Of a stretch of DNA of 27,229 nucleotides, positions 13,179 to 23,484 are shown piece by piece. The stretch is from Obelidium mucronatum (lineage: Eukaryota > Chytridiomycota > Chytridiomycetes > Chytridiales > Chytriomycetaceae). Within the stretch, counting starts at the first letter, position 1; each line of letters begins with the position of its first letter. The DNA lies in NCBI GenBank assembly GCA_025765595.1, contig JAIVFH010000331.1, positions 1 to 27,229 of the forward strand, written 5' to 3'. The notes under the pieces were generated by a model that was not told the origin of the DNA, did no database searches, and was given only the letters and a program-made list of their open reading frames with translations. Position numbers and translations under genes: made by a program.

Positions 13179-13491
13179 TCCCCCCCTTGTGTTCTGTTGG
13201 CGAAACCCCCTTTTCCAGCTTCTTTTATTTTTTTGAGGTTGGATGTGATAAAATTTAAATATTATATATAATATATACATTGTAATTTATGAAATTTAAA
13301 GAATCTTTTAAACCTCCCTCCTCTCATCAATTAATTGGAATTGTCAGCTGCTTTTTTTTTTATCAAAAAATTATTCAAAAATAACTGGAAGGAAAAAAAA
13401 TTCTGTTTGTTTTCCATTCCATTTTTCATTTTGTGTTCATGTTTGTTTGAAACCATCTCGAAACAGCAAAAAAACACTTTGCAACAACAAA
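13179..13491. other. AT-rich spacer W3-W4
   Basis: 313 bp containing A and T runs and a TA-rich block near 13255-13280. It must hold the W3 terminator and W4 promoter and leader. No gene seen. Confidence 0.5.
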
Positions 13492-15564
13492 ATGCAGTGG
13501 CCTATTATATCCACATCGTTGTCACTACTACTACTGCTTCTATCAACCGCTCAACCGACACACTCCCAATCATCAGCTGGATGCTTTCAACTAGATTCCC
13601 AACCGCAAACAGTACTCACCTCAGATTCTATGGACGTGGACATGTGTAAAAGGAGATGCAAAACTTCGTCGCTTGTCTTGATTGCTCCCAAATCAAATGA
13701 TCAGTATACGTTCCTTTGTGCTTGTAGTTCGGTGGCGGCGTCCCGAAACTTTGATACCTCGTCGTTAAAGTGTACGCTTGGATGCCCAGGTAAAAAAAAA
13801 AAATATTAAACCCTTGCGGAAAACAACCATTGGAAACAAAATAGTTAACTTTGGGTCATTTTTTTTAAAAAAAAAAAAAAAGGTGCAAGTATTCCTGAAT
13901 TTGCTCCAATGTGTGGGGGATACAGTCGGAACAAAGTGGCATGGTCAGCGTATACTACTGGAATACAAGATCCAAGTCCACCTCCTCCTCCTCCACCTCC
14001 ACCTGCACCTATTCCTCAACAACCGTCACCGCCGCCGCCGCCCCCACAACCGGTCCCACAGCCTCAACAACCTCAACCACAACCGCAACCGCAACCGCAA
14101 CCGCAACAACCGCAACAACCAGCACCGAATCCATCGCCCCCACAAGACCAAATAACTCCGCCACCAAGCCAACAACAACCACAAGAGCAACAACAACAAC
14201 AGCAACAACAACCCGTCACCATCCCCGATAAACAAGCCATCATTATCGATAAACCGTCAAACCAACAACCAGCAGCCGATGGGAATCTGATTGGAAAGCA
14301 ATTAACATCAACCGCCGCCGCCGGCGCCGGCGCCACTGGAACAGCAGCATCTTCACCTTCGAAACCAACCTCTATCGTTATTAGTGGAGACGCACTACCA
14401 CCAAAAAAGTCAATCAATAGCAGCAGCAACAGCAACGGAGATGAGACTGCATCAAACGTCGCTGCGGCGGCCACCACCACCACATCAACGAAACCGACAA
14501 CGGGTATATCTACAGTCACTGTTGTGGTTATAGTTTGTTGTTGTATTGTTGCGATTGTTTGTGTAGGAGGGTGTTGGTGGTATCAACAGCGACAGCGAAA
14601 AGAGATGGATGACGATACGACAATGTTTGTGAATCCTTATAAATACAGTGATTCAAAGAGTTTGGTTGGTGGTGGTAGTAGTAGTGTGTATGGTGGCAGT
14701 GAATATGGAACGTTACGTGGATCGTCAACAACAGAGTCTCAGTTGAAATTTGACACGCTCATCATCAAAGAGAGGCAGCAGCAGCAGCAACAGCAGCAAG
14801 AGTCAATTGCTGCTGCTGTTGTTGGTAATGATACAGATGGTGGGGATGAGGATGATTCAACTCCAACGATTACGTCATCATCATCACATGCTTCGATTTC
14901 GCAGTATTTTAGATTTGGAGCTGCGTCGAGGGTCATGAATATGGATGGGATCGGTGTGATTGGTAGCAAAGAGAGTAGCTTGCTTGCAGCGTATGCGGAA
15001 AGCGGTTATGGCAATGTAGAAGGAGGATCACCATCAACGTCATCAGCAACAACAACAACAACAATATTTAAAAAAAGTGGGGGGTTCGGACTAGGAGCTA
15101 TGCCAGAGAAAATGGCGATTGATTTTCAAGCAGGTGGAGAAGGAGCGGTTCAACGGTTTCCTTCAACATCATCAACATCGTCGATATTAGTGCCAGCAGA
15201 AGATGAAAGAATCAGCAGAATCAAAAGATTCTCTTCATCCCGACGGATATCGCGGCTTAATACAACCGAATCGGAACCGTATTCACCGTCAGGATCATTC
15301 AATGGACGAATATGGTCACTCATACCCCGGTCGAAAAGATCACGGAGAATCAAAGGATCCTCCTTCACGAGTACTTCACGCAAATCGGCGGGACTCAGTT
15401 CGAATGGATCGTACTCGTTTATCATCCCGCGTGGACAAAAGACGCAGAGTCAAACGGCCAGTTCGATCTACATGAACGGCCTCGCACACAACATGGACCA
15501 GAATACACGGTTTGAGAATGCGGGAGTGTTTCGGCGTGGCGAGGGACGCAAGAATACGCTGTGA
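13492..15564 (+). CDS. W4: WSC-like sensor, Pro/Gln stalk, long motif-bearing tail
   Basis: Exons 13492-13789 and 13883-15564 give 659 aa, the largest member. Signal peptide MQWPIISTSLSLLLLLLSTA. WSC-like domain: GCFQLD, MCKRRC, VLIAP, FLCAC, KCTLGC, MCGG, VAWSAYTTG. The phase 1 intron after CPG ends in an A-run plus AG rather than a pyrimidine tract. The stalk is a poly-Pro and Pro-Gln repeat (about 125-200), then Ser/Thr/Ala. Helix at about 307-330 (TVTVVVIVCCCIVAIVCVGG), unusually Cys-rich. The disordered tail of about 325 residues carries FRFG, LGAMPEK (near 503), SFIIPR and the terminal ASSIYMNGLAHN (from about 624). Only 89 bp separate it from W5. Confidence 0.88.
13975..14215 (+). repeat. 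CCA/CAA-type coding repeat in the W4 stalk
   Basis: Runs of CCT/CCA, CCG and CAA/CAG codons encode poly-Pro followed by Pro-Gln and Gln tracts. The same stretch read on the other strand gives Leu-rich or Cys/Gly-rich open frames, which are artefacts. Such a repeat makes an extended rod-like stalk whose length can change by slippage. Confidence 0.85.
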
Positions 15565-15653
15565 AAGAAAGACTTGATATGACGCAGGCTTGTGCCTTGA
15601 CAAGGAATAAAAATTTCGTCCCAACAACGAGGACCACCCTTATTTTGCAGCCA

Positions 15654-17362
15654 ATGAACTCGCTGGCGACACTCGCGGCGCTTGCGCTCATCGGCGCAGC
15701 GCAGGCGCAGAGCAGCGTGGGGTGCGTCAGCCTGGCGCCCGCGCCGGCGGTTGTGTTTGCGTCGTCGTCGATGGTCCCCGGCGACTGCGGGCGGCGCTGC
15801 GGCACGCAGTTTGCGCTGATTGCGCCGCGCACGCTGTACTCGTTCGAGTGCGCGTGCGCCGCCGCGGCCCCGGGCGGCGCGGCGGCCGTGCCGTGTGCGC
15901 TGGCGTGTCCGGGCGCGAGGTTCGGTGTTGTTTCTTTGGTGTTTCTTCCTAGCAATCCCCTGACCTGGCGACTCCTAGCATCCCGACGGCCGCCCCCGTC
16001 TGCGGCGGCCTGTCCGGCTTCGCCGTCGCCTGGTCCGTCTACCCGCCGGGCGCCGCGCCGGCCCCAGCCCCGGCCGACGACTCCGCAACGACCGATGTCG
16101 GTCCGCTGCCGAGTCCAACAGAGTCGTCTTCAAACTCAAACTCAAACTCAAATGGATCAGGCGATCCAATGCGGGAACCAGCAACCACATCAAACTCAAG
16201 CGGCAACACAAATGCAAACAACAACAACATCAACAACAACAACGGCAACAACAACAGCAACAACGTCAACACCACAGCGCCAAACTCGGGCAGTCCAATC
16301 ATAATCAAACCACCGGGCTCGGGATCGTCAATTATCGATCCAGCCGCTTCAAACCCTTCCACAGATGCACCCTCATCAAATCTCCTTGTCAGCGGCGTGA
16401 TTGGGGCCATCGTTGTATTGACTGTTGGTTTCGCAGCAGTCGTGCAGATGCGAAGGAAGCGAGCAAATAGCGATGCGGAAGTGGATATCAGGAGTGAAGC
16501 CGGCAGCGATACCAAGCGATCTTTTCGAACTTCTTCACTGCATTCGATTGACTCTTCCAATCATCTTGTCGATCTGACACAACACTCTTCTTCTTCAGCG
16601 CCCGTATTATCCCCTCTGTTTCCCCCACCCGGCACTTCGATTCCGTCAACAACTAAACTACAACACTCATCACTGAATCGCCTTTTTCGATTCGGTACCA
16701 AGTCAGATATCGATTTAAAAACGCAAGAACAAGTATCTGCTTCTGCTTCTGCTTCTGCTTCTGCTGCCCCGTCTTCATCCGTTGAGTTCTACGCAAGTTT
16801 ACCCAGACTCTCACCCCTCTCCACCACAATAACACAAGTGCGAAACCTTGGAACAATGCCCGATCAACTCAGAACAGATCTCAACACAATACCTCCAAAT
16901 CACCAACCACCACCACCACATAATCACCATCTTCGCCCTTCATCCACAACATCCTCTGTCCAAGACCGGCCCTCCTCCGCCGGTCTCTTTAGTGGCCTTC
17001 GGAGGTTCAGTATCCTCCAACAACACCAAATGGAAGCCGCAGGAATGAGGGCATCTGTCCAGAGTTCAACGGCCACCACGACCGTTTCTGATACCTCATT
17101 TATTCTTCCACGGAATAATAATGGAAACGCTAAAGTGCGGCGATCTTCGAATGATGATGAATCTGTTGCAGCGTCTTCTGTTTTCATGGATGGGTTGGCG
17201 AGGAATATGGCTTTGAATGCTAGACCGGATAGTGGAACGCTAGTGGTAAGGCCAGAAGCTTTGATTGCAGCGGCTACTGGGTCTTTGGATAGCGACAGCT
17301 CAAATGGGTCTCTGCATCAGCAACAGCAGCAGCAGAACGATGGAGACGATGATTCCTTTTGA
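15654..17362 (+). CDS. W5: WSC-like sensor with GC-rich ectodomain and Asn-rich stalk
   Basis: Exons 15654-15919 and 15979-17362 give 549 aa. ATG 15654 opens the signal peptide MNSLATLAALALIGAAQA. Domain: GCVSLA, MVPGDCGRRC, ALIAP, FECAC, PCALAC, PGASIPTAAPVCGG, VAWSVYPPG. The 59-nt intron is in phase 2 and interrupts ASIP. The stalk is Ser/Asn-rich with an Asn run (AAC/CAA-type repeat). The helix at about 224-245 (SGVIGAIVVLTVGFAAVV) is nearly identical to that of W7. The tail carries FRFG, LGTMPDQ (near 379), SFILPR and ASSVFMDGLARN (from about 487), then a 50-residue extension. The first 430 bp are far more GC-rich than any neighbour. Confidence 0.87.
15655..16085. other. GC-rich block covering the W5 ectodomain
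   Basis: From the W5 signal peptide through WSVYPPG and the first stalk residues, codons are dominated by GCG, GCC, GGC, CCG and CTG. Before and after, the array uses AT-ending codons and CAA/ACA repeats. The change is abrupt at both ends and ignores the intron boundary. Confidence 0.8.
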
Positions 17363-17521
17363 TTTGTTTTTTCCCCCTACTTCTTTTTTTTTTGATTTAT
17401 TTTGTAGACAAATTAAAACAACGTACATGTGTTTTGTTTTTTATTTTCTTTCTCTTCATTTCTTTATTGTTCTCCAACTTTATTAAAAAAAAGTTTCTCG
17501 GATTTATTTGGATCCAATCAG

Positions 17522-19212
17522 ATGACGCTGGCGGTGATCTTGGGGATACTATCTAGTGCAGCCACGGCCCAAGTATCCCAAGGCTGTGTCACAATCAATC
17601 CTCGACCAGCTCCTGTCCTGACATCGAATTCAATGATGCCATCCATGTGCACCGATATCTGTGGTGCAAACCAATGGGCGCTGATTGCACCAACCCTTGC
17701 GGATCGGTTTTCCTCGTGGTGTGCATGCACGGCAACCTGGCCAACACAAGTCTCGTCTATACCGTGTAATTATGCGTGTCTTGGGTAAGTTCCGTTGATT
17801 TTTTTTGATGTTCATTGGAGATTCGGCATTTTAATTGGGGGCCGGCGGGGGTTCGGTTGTTGTATAATTCTAGAGCTCCGAATCCTTCTACGGCTCCAAT
17901 GTGTGGCGGTTGGTTCAGTGGATCGGTAGCGTGGTCGGTGTATGTAAAACCTGGTGGTGGTGGCGGTGGTGGTGGTGGTATTGGTCCTCCTGCATCAACA
18001 AAGACCAATGATGATCGAGGGGGGACAACGAGTTCTCCACAACCAACTGCCAATCCAACAACGGCCGGTGGAGGAGGCGGAGGAGGAGGAAATAACGGTG
18101 GTGGTGGTGGAGGAGGTGGTGGTGGTGGTAATGGCAATCCCTCAACATCGGGCTTGACAAGCCAACCAACTGAAAAGCCAAACCAAAACAACAACAACCA
18201 AAACCAAAACCCATCCGGAGCAACACAACAGCCACAGCAGGACCCAAGTGGTTCTCAACCTCCAAATCCAAATCGGCCGCCGGTAACTCGATCGTCGTCT
18301 CCCGATTCTCCTGGAGCCGAAAACAACAACAATAACAACAACAGCAATCATGCGATACCGGGGTATCTGATTGGCGGACTGGCGGGAGCCGCGATTGTTT
18401 TTGTCGTTGGGTTTGCTGCCATTGTTGTCCGGAAGCGGTCGTCGTCTGGTTCTGCTGCCGCCACATCTATGGAAAAAAGTGGCGGCGGCGGCGGAAGGAG
18501 GACGAGTACAAACAACAAGAAACTATCCACAACTCAAATCTCACTTCACCGACCCGACTCCACAAGAACAAACAGCAGCTCTCTGGACCATTACAACATT
18601 GAATATCCGCTACAACAACAGCAAAAGAAGAATAAGAAGAGTAGACATGCCACAGCGACGACGTCGATTCCGAAATTAATGACCATTCATCATTCAACGC
18701 GGAATTCTTCAGGAGCTGCAATTGTTCCATCCCGATCGAGAATTCAACCTGATTCTGGAACGATTCAAACGACAACGCGGGCTTCGTTGGGTGGAGTGAG
18801 TCTATCGGGGTCTGTTTCGGGCGCTGCTGTGCTGGGAAAGATGCCGGATGGGTTGGCATCGAATTTGGGAAGTGCTGGTGCGGTTGGTGGTGGTGTTTCT
18901 AGTGAGTCTTCTCTCTCAGTTTGCAATATCTTATTGATGATATATATTTTTTCTTTTCCCCAAGCACCTGTATTGCTATCCGGAACAAATGCTACTGGTG
19001 TTGCTGCTGCTGCCCCACAATGGCCACTTGGTTCCTCAGAGTCAGATGAATCAACTGACATTTTGTATATATCCTATGTTCCACCTCCTGGAACTGATTC
19101 CGATCTGCCACGGGATGATGATGATGGCAACAGCTCGACTACTGGTTCATCTTCAATGTATATGAATGTGTTGGAAAGGAATGAGGAGCTGGATTCTGTT
19201 GCGTCCTATTGA
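17522..19212 (+). CDS. W6: WSC-like sensor with poly-Gly stalk
   Basis: Exons 17522-17784, 17874-18901 and 18965-19212 give 512 aa. Signal peptide MTLAVILGILSSAATAQ. Domain: GCVTIN, MCTDIC, ALIAP, WCACT, PCNYAC, MCGG, VAWSVYVKPG. The first intron is phase 2 in the Cys7-Cys8 loop. The stalk has two poly-Gly blocks and an Asn/Gln-rich segment. Helix at about 250-272 (YLIGGLAGAAIVFVVGFAAIVV). The tail has LGKMPDG near 408 and ends SSMYMNVLERNEELDSVASY. The second intron (GTGAGT...CCCCAAG) is 63 nt, a multiple of three without an in-frame stop, so the unspliced form would also translate. W8 has an intron at the corresponding place after LGxMP, which supports splicing. Confidence 0.86.
17953..18132 (+). 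repeat. GGT/GGA coding repeats in the W6 stalk
   Basis: Two blocks of GGT/GGA/GGC codons, at about 17953-17979 and 18067-18132, encode poly-Gly and are separated by a short Thr/Asn/Pro stretch. On the other strand they read as poly-Pro or His-rich open frames, which are artefacts. Confidence 0.85.
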
Positions 19213-19429
19213 GATTTGGTTAATTTGTGTGTCGTTTTTTTTTTGTTTTGTTTTTTTGCTCCTTTTATATACATCATCGTCATTTGTTTATTACAGAAAA
19301 AAAGAAGAAGGAAAGAGCGTTCCCTGGATAAATAAAATAGAGAACATTGGCATAATTATTGATGGTGGTTTTCGGCATTTACAAATAAATAATATTTCCA
19401 AAAAAAAAAAAAAAGGGAATCCAACCTTA

Positions 19430-21208
19430 ATGCTGAGGCTCGTCCTCCTCTGTTCTGGCACCACCATCGTCGCAGTTCTCGCTCAGTCTTCACTAGGATG
19501 TTTCCAGATCACACAACAACCGTCAAATGCAGTTGCCCTGCCAGCAGCAATGCCGGAACTCTGCCAATCGAAATGCGGACCAAACCAGTTGGCTGTGATT
19601 GCACCACTTCCATCGAACCAATGGTCATTCCAATGTGCTTGCTTGAGTAGCGCAAGTTCTGTGAATGCTATTGATACATCAGTGTGTTCGCTTCGTTGTC
19701 CCGGGTAACGTTGTTATTTAGAGAGATCCGAAAATAATGGAAAACCAAAAAAAAAATTTGCTAATCACAACTCAATTTTTTTTTTCCTTTTCCTTGTTCA
19801 TTTCCCTTCTTTTTTTTTTAGAGCTCCTATTCCAACACAAGCGCCCTATTGTGGAGGATATATCAGAGGTGGTGTGATTGCATGGTCCGGATATGGTGTA
19901 ATGCCTACAGTCAATCCGCCACCGCCACCACCACCACCGCCGGTCGTAGTAGTAGTGCCTCAACCGGATAAACAACCAAACTCAATTGATCCTATTGCAT
20001 CCGCGGTTGTGATTGCCGTACAAGATGATTCCTCGTCACAACCACAACAACAACCTCAACAGCAAATTTCCGTTCAACCAACAAGTTCATTGAATCAGAG
20101 TTTCATTGCATCTCAGCCACCACAGCAACAGAAGCAGCCGATTGTGCCGGCACCCGTGGCGATTGCTCCATCTTCCTCAGATCCGTCGTCGGCCGCCTCG
20201 TCGTCGTCTGGCAATAATACTTTTATGATTAGTGGAGTTGTTGGCGCGGTTGTTGTTTTGACTGTTGGTTTCGCTGTTGTACGATCGCGTCGTCGGCGTA
20301 GTGTTAGTCACGAATATTCAATGAACGAGGAGCATCCAACTCCAAAAACAGCATCAACAGCAGTAGCAGCAACAACTATATCATCTTTGCCATCATACGA
20401 CGGAAGCTTACGGGAGAATGAAAAAGAAAATGATGATGGCGTGGAAACTGTTGTTTCGTATTATTATCCATCTTTGAGAACTGCGACAACGACAAATTCG
20501 TTCCCGCCGCCGCCGAAATTGGATTCCTTATTCAAATCATCATCACCATCGTCATCATCATTGTCATTGCATCGCCATCACCAGCCACAACAGCATCAAC
20601 ATTCAGAAGGAACAGTTGAATCAGTAGCAGTACCAATTGCGACACCACCCATGCCGCTACGGAAATCCATGTTTGAAAGTGGTGGTGGCAGCGGTGGTGG
20701 TAGATACTGTAATAATGGAGCTGTTATTCTGGACACTGAGTTTCCAAGTTTTCGATCCGGCGGTGGATCTAGTGGTGGCGATAACGGTGCGAGTCGCAGC
20801 AGTACCGATTCTGGAATCAATAGCGCAACATTGAAAGAATCTTCAGCGCTTGGTGCCATGCCGGAGTCATTGTCATGTGCATTGAGTGTACCGCCACCGG
20901 CGCCACCTTTGACAAGCTTGATGGAACTTCCTTCAAAGCCTGCAGCAACAGCAGCGGTTGCTACACCTCTCTGGATGACGCGTTTCTCGGGAGGGGACAA
21001 GTGGGGTGGAAGGAACTCTATTCGTCTTTCGACAACTCAGAGTATGAGAAGCAGTGGGAATTCTTTTTTCGGAAGTGGTAAAACCGGGAGTAGAAGTAGT
21101 AGTGGTGGCGGGGCACGGGATTCGAACTTGAGTCGAACAGCATCCTCTTTGTTTATGCAAACGTTTGCGCAGAATGTGACGGTGGAGAGTGAATTTGACG
21201 AATCATGA
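19430..21208 (+). CDS. W7: WSC-like sensor, Gln/Pro stalk, long tail
   Basis: Exons 19430-19704 and 19822-21208 give 553 aa. Signal peptide MLRLVLLCSGTTIVAVLAQ; a run of about 14 A ends 16 bp before the ATG. Domain: GCFQIT, MPELCQSKC, AVIAP, FQCAC, VCSLRC, YCGG, IAWSGYG. The 117-nt intron (phase 2) follows CPG. A poly-Pro start (PPPPPPPPP) and Gln-rich stalk lead to a helix at about 224-244 (SGVVGAVVVLTVGFAVV), the twin of W5. The tail is rich in Ser, Gly and His, with LGAMPES near 435 and the terminal RTASSLFMQTFAQNVTVESE. No further intron is needed. Confidence 0.87.
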
Positions 21209-21615
21209 GAGATATGAAGCTTTCGCTGGCTCGCTCGTTCTTTTTTTTTGTAGTGTCAGTGTTTTTTCTTTTTTGTAGAAATAGAACCATCTTATAAACC
21301 TCGTGTTTTATTGGCAGGATTTAAAAACTGTAACTTTCTTTCCGAATGAGTAAATGTCATTAAAATTGCTTTAATGAATCATTATGGTTGATTTAATTGT
21401 TTGTTGGATGTGTGGCTTGTGGGGCAGGTGGAAACCGAGGAATCACGGCAAAAGACGCGGCTGCACCAAAGGAAAATAAGCTGAATGGCTTCTCAGGCGG
21501 ATCTCGCCCAAGCCGCTGGCCGGCGGGCCTGTGGACCCTTCCATCTCCAAATCAGGGTTTCGCAAGGCTGGTGCGATCCAAATCGAAATTTTTTAATCTC
21601 AAGAAGCACCTCACG
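21209..21615. other. Spacer W7-W8
   Basis: 407 bp. The first 190 bp are AT-rich. From about 21397 the sequence is more GC-rich and the W8 frame stays open, with a possible upstream start, but the strong signal peptide begins only at 21616. An out-of-frame ATG at 21485 could act as an upstream ORF on the W8 leader. Confidence 0.4.
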
Positions 21616-23166
21616 ATGGCCCTACTGCTGCTTGTTGGACTCGCAACGCAAGCAGCAGCACAGGACAAATGGCTCCCTCTGGGCTGCTATCAGGTGCCGG
21701 GCCCGATCAAAGGGCAACTGCAGATTCGGTCAGCCATGACTCCCGAAGTCTGTGCGACGATATGTTCGTTCACCGGCTTCTACCTGATCGCGCCTGTTCC
21801 CAACGATACCACTCGGTCCGCCTTTCAATGTCTATGCCATGCTGGCGAAGTATATACGGAAACGGCTGGGGCAAGTTGCGATGCGCCGTGCTCAGGTTAG
21901 TCAATTACTTATCGCCTCTAGAGTTGCTAACTGCAGTGCAGGTCTTTCGCAGCCCGGGATGTATCCTTGCGGCGGCAGAGGATTCAATGCGGCTATTTTC
22001 TGGTCTGGATATGGCGCACTGCCGCCCTCGAGCACCACGACAAGGAAGACAACAACGACAACAACAACGACAACTACAACAGCAATCACTGGACCATCGC
22101 CGGGTCCTCCACAACCACCAACGTCACCATCGTCCCCACAGCGACCACTTCCGACTGATGAGCAAGGAGAAGGTGGAATCTCGGGATCTGCTTCCGTAAC
22201 TCGCAATCCCAAAGCAACGACAACAGATGCGGACACACCAACGACTTCGCCAACACCATCACCCCCATCTGCCACTATTCCAACATCCGCGATCTTAGTG
22301 GGGATTTTAGTGGGGGTTATTGTTGCAGTAGCGGTTTTCTGTGTGTTTTACCAACGAAGGCGGAAGCAGGAGAAAAAGGAGCAACGCTTTTCACATGGCG
22401 GCGGGGGTGGCCAAACCAGCGCTATTGCCGTTGTGAATCAGCAGGACCATTCGGACTTTGCAGCCTTTTTCTTACCCAAGTCAAATTACGCACAAATCGA
22501 TGAAGACAATGCGACAGGAACAGACGGTTCATCTTCGTCAATATCAGACTCCCGATTCAACAACAACAATAAGAATGGCGATGAGTGGTACATACCGGCT
22601 CCTTCTCCCCCGCCTCTGCCGCCTATGCAACAAGATATGGTGCCACCCCTTCCAGTTTTGTTTGCGCATCCTTCCAAGTCTACTTTTAATAAGTTCCGAC
22701 CGGGCGGTGGGGTTAATGGTGGAGCATTTGGAGCTCGTGGTGGTGTTGGTGACACGGGAGTGGTACCAAAGCCCTCCAGGACAACGTTGGACTCGGATTC
22801 CGATTCAGTAGAGGATCCCCCGTCAAAGAAACCCTTTGCACTGGGTGCTATGCCGGTACAATTGCGAATGGATCTAGGTAACTTTTCATGAACCCAAAAA
22901 AAGATATTTAGAAGTGGTCATTTAACCCGTTTTCCCTTTTAAATCAAGTTCAAGAGCAATCGGAATCTGAGTCTTCTGCAGCCGCACAGTTACCCAGTGG
23001 AAAACGACGGCAACAAAAGTTTCTGCAAGAGCAGTATGCACAAGCGTCTTACTTGAGTTCAGCACCCAATTCCTTTGCGGTGGAAAAAAGTAGTGCTGAT
23101 TCCAGTGTTTTTATGAATGTTCTACTTCAAAACGCAAGGAATGATGCCCGTGACTCGGATGATTGA
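21616..23166 (+). CDS. W8: WSC-like sensor with Thr-rich stalk, three exons
   Basis: Exons 21616-21895, 21942-22877 and 22949-23166 give 477 aa. Signal peptide MALLLLVGLATQAAAQ. Domain: GCYQVP, MTPEVCATIC, LIAP, FQCLC, SCDAPC, YPCGG, IFWSGYGAL. The 46-nt first intron is in phase 1 and follows CSG. The stalk starts with a poly-Thr tract (ACA/ACG codons near 22045-22085) and is Pro/Ser/Thr-rich. Helix at about 207-230 (ILVGILVGVIVAVAVFCVFY), then QRRRKQEKKEQR. The tail has LGAMPVQ near 394. A 71-nt intron follows LRMDL, and the last exon encodes a Gln/Ser-rich stretch ending DSSVFMNVLLQN. If the second intron were not recognised, the protein would stop after NFS and lose the terminal motif. Confidence 0.87.
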
Positions 23167-23484
23167 AGGATGTATTACTGTAGTCGCTTGTTTTTTTTTC
23201 TGCCCGTTTTGTTGAAGTTGTTGGTGGTTGTTCTTGTTTTCTATCCGATTTGTGGGTGGCGATACTATATAGATGTTATTAGATAAAGCGAAAAATACTG
23301 TGTGTTTGTACAAAAGATAACAGAATGGGTGGAGATTAATCTGTGATCACGAGTTTCCTTTGCATTTGAGAAGTGGAGATGGCCGGCCCAAATCTTGGTT
23401 TTCCTCAGAAATCATTTCTAGCTGATTTCAACAAAACCTTGTTGCCACTCGACAGGAAGGGGAAAAAATTAAGCAGCATAGATC
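23167..23484. other. Spacer W8-W9
   Basis: 318 bp, T-rich after W8. A short ORF from ATG 23380 is out of frame with W9 and not hydrophobic. I could not find a signal-peptide exon for W9 here. Confidence 0.4.

Noticed and set aside
14026..14519. Minus-strand Leu-, Arg- and Cys/Gly-rich open frames opposite the W4 stalk
   Set aside because: Complement of the CCA/CAA repeat; no domain and fully inside the W4 coding exon.
15422..15955. 177-residue minus-strand open frame over the W4 end and W5 start
   Set aside because: GC-rich W5 sequence lacks stops on both strands; the W5 plus frame has the signal peptide and all domain cysteines.
17757..18466. Minus-strand poly-Pro and His-rich open frames opposite W6
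   Set aside because: Complement of poly-Gly and Asn/Gln codons of the W6 stalk.
21397..21615. N-terminal extension of W8
   Set aside because: The frame is open, but the signal peptide at 21616 must be near the N-terminus; the extension has no features.
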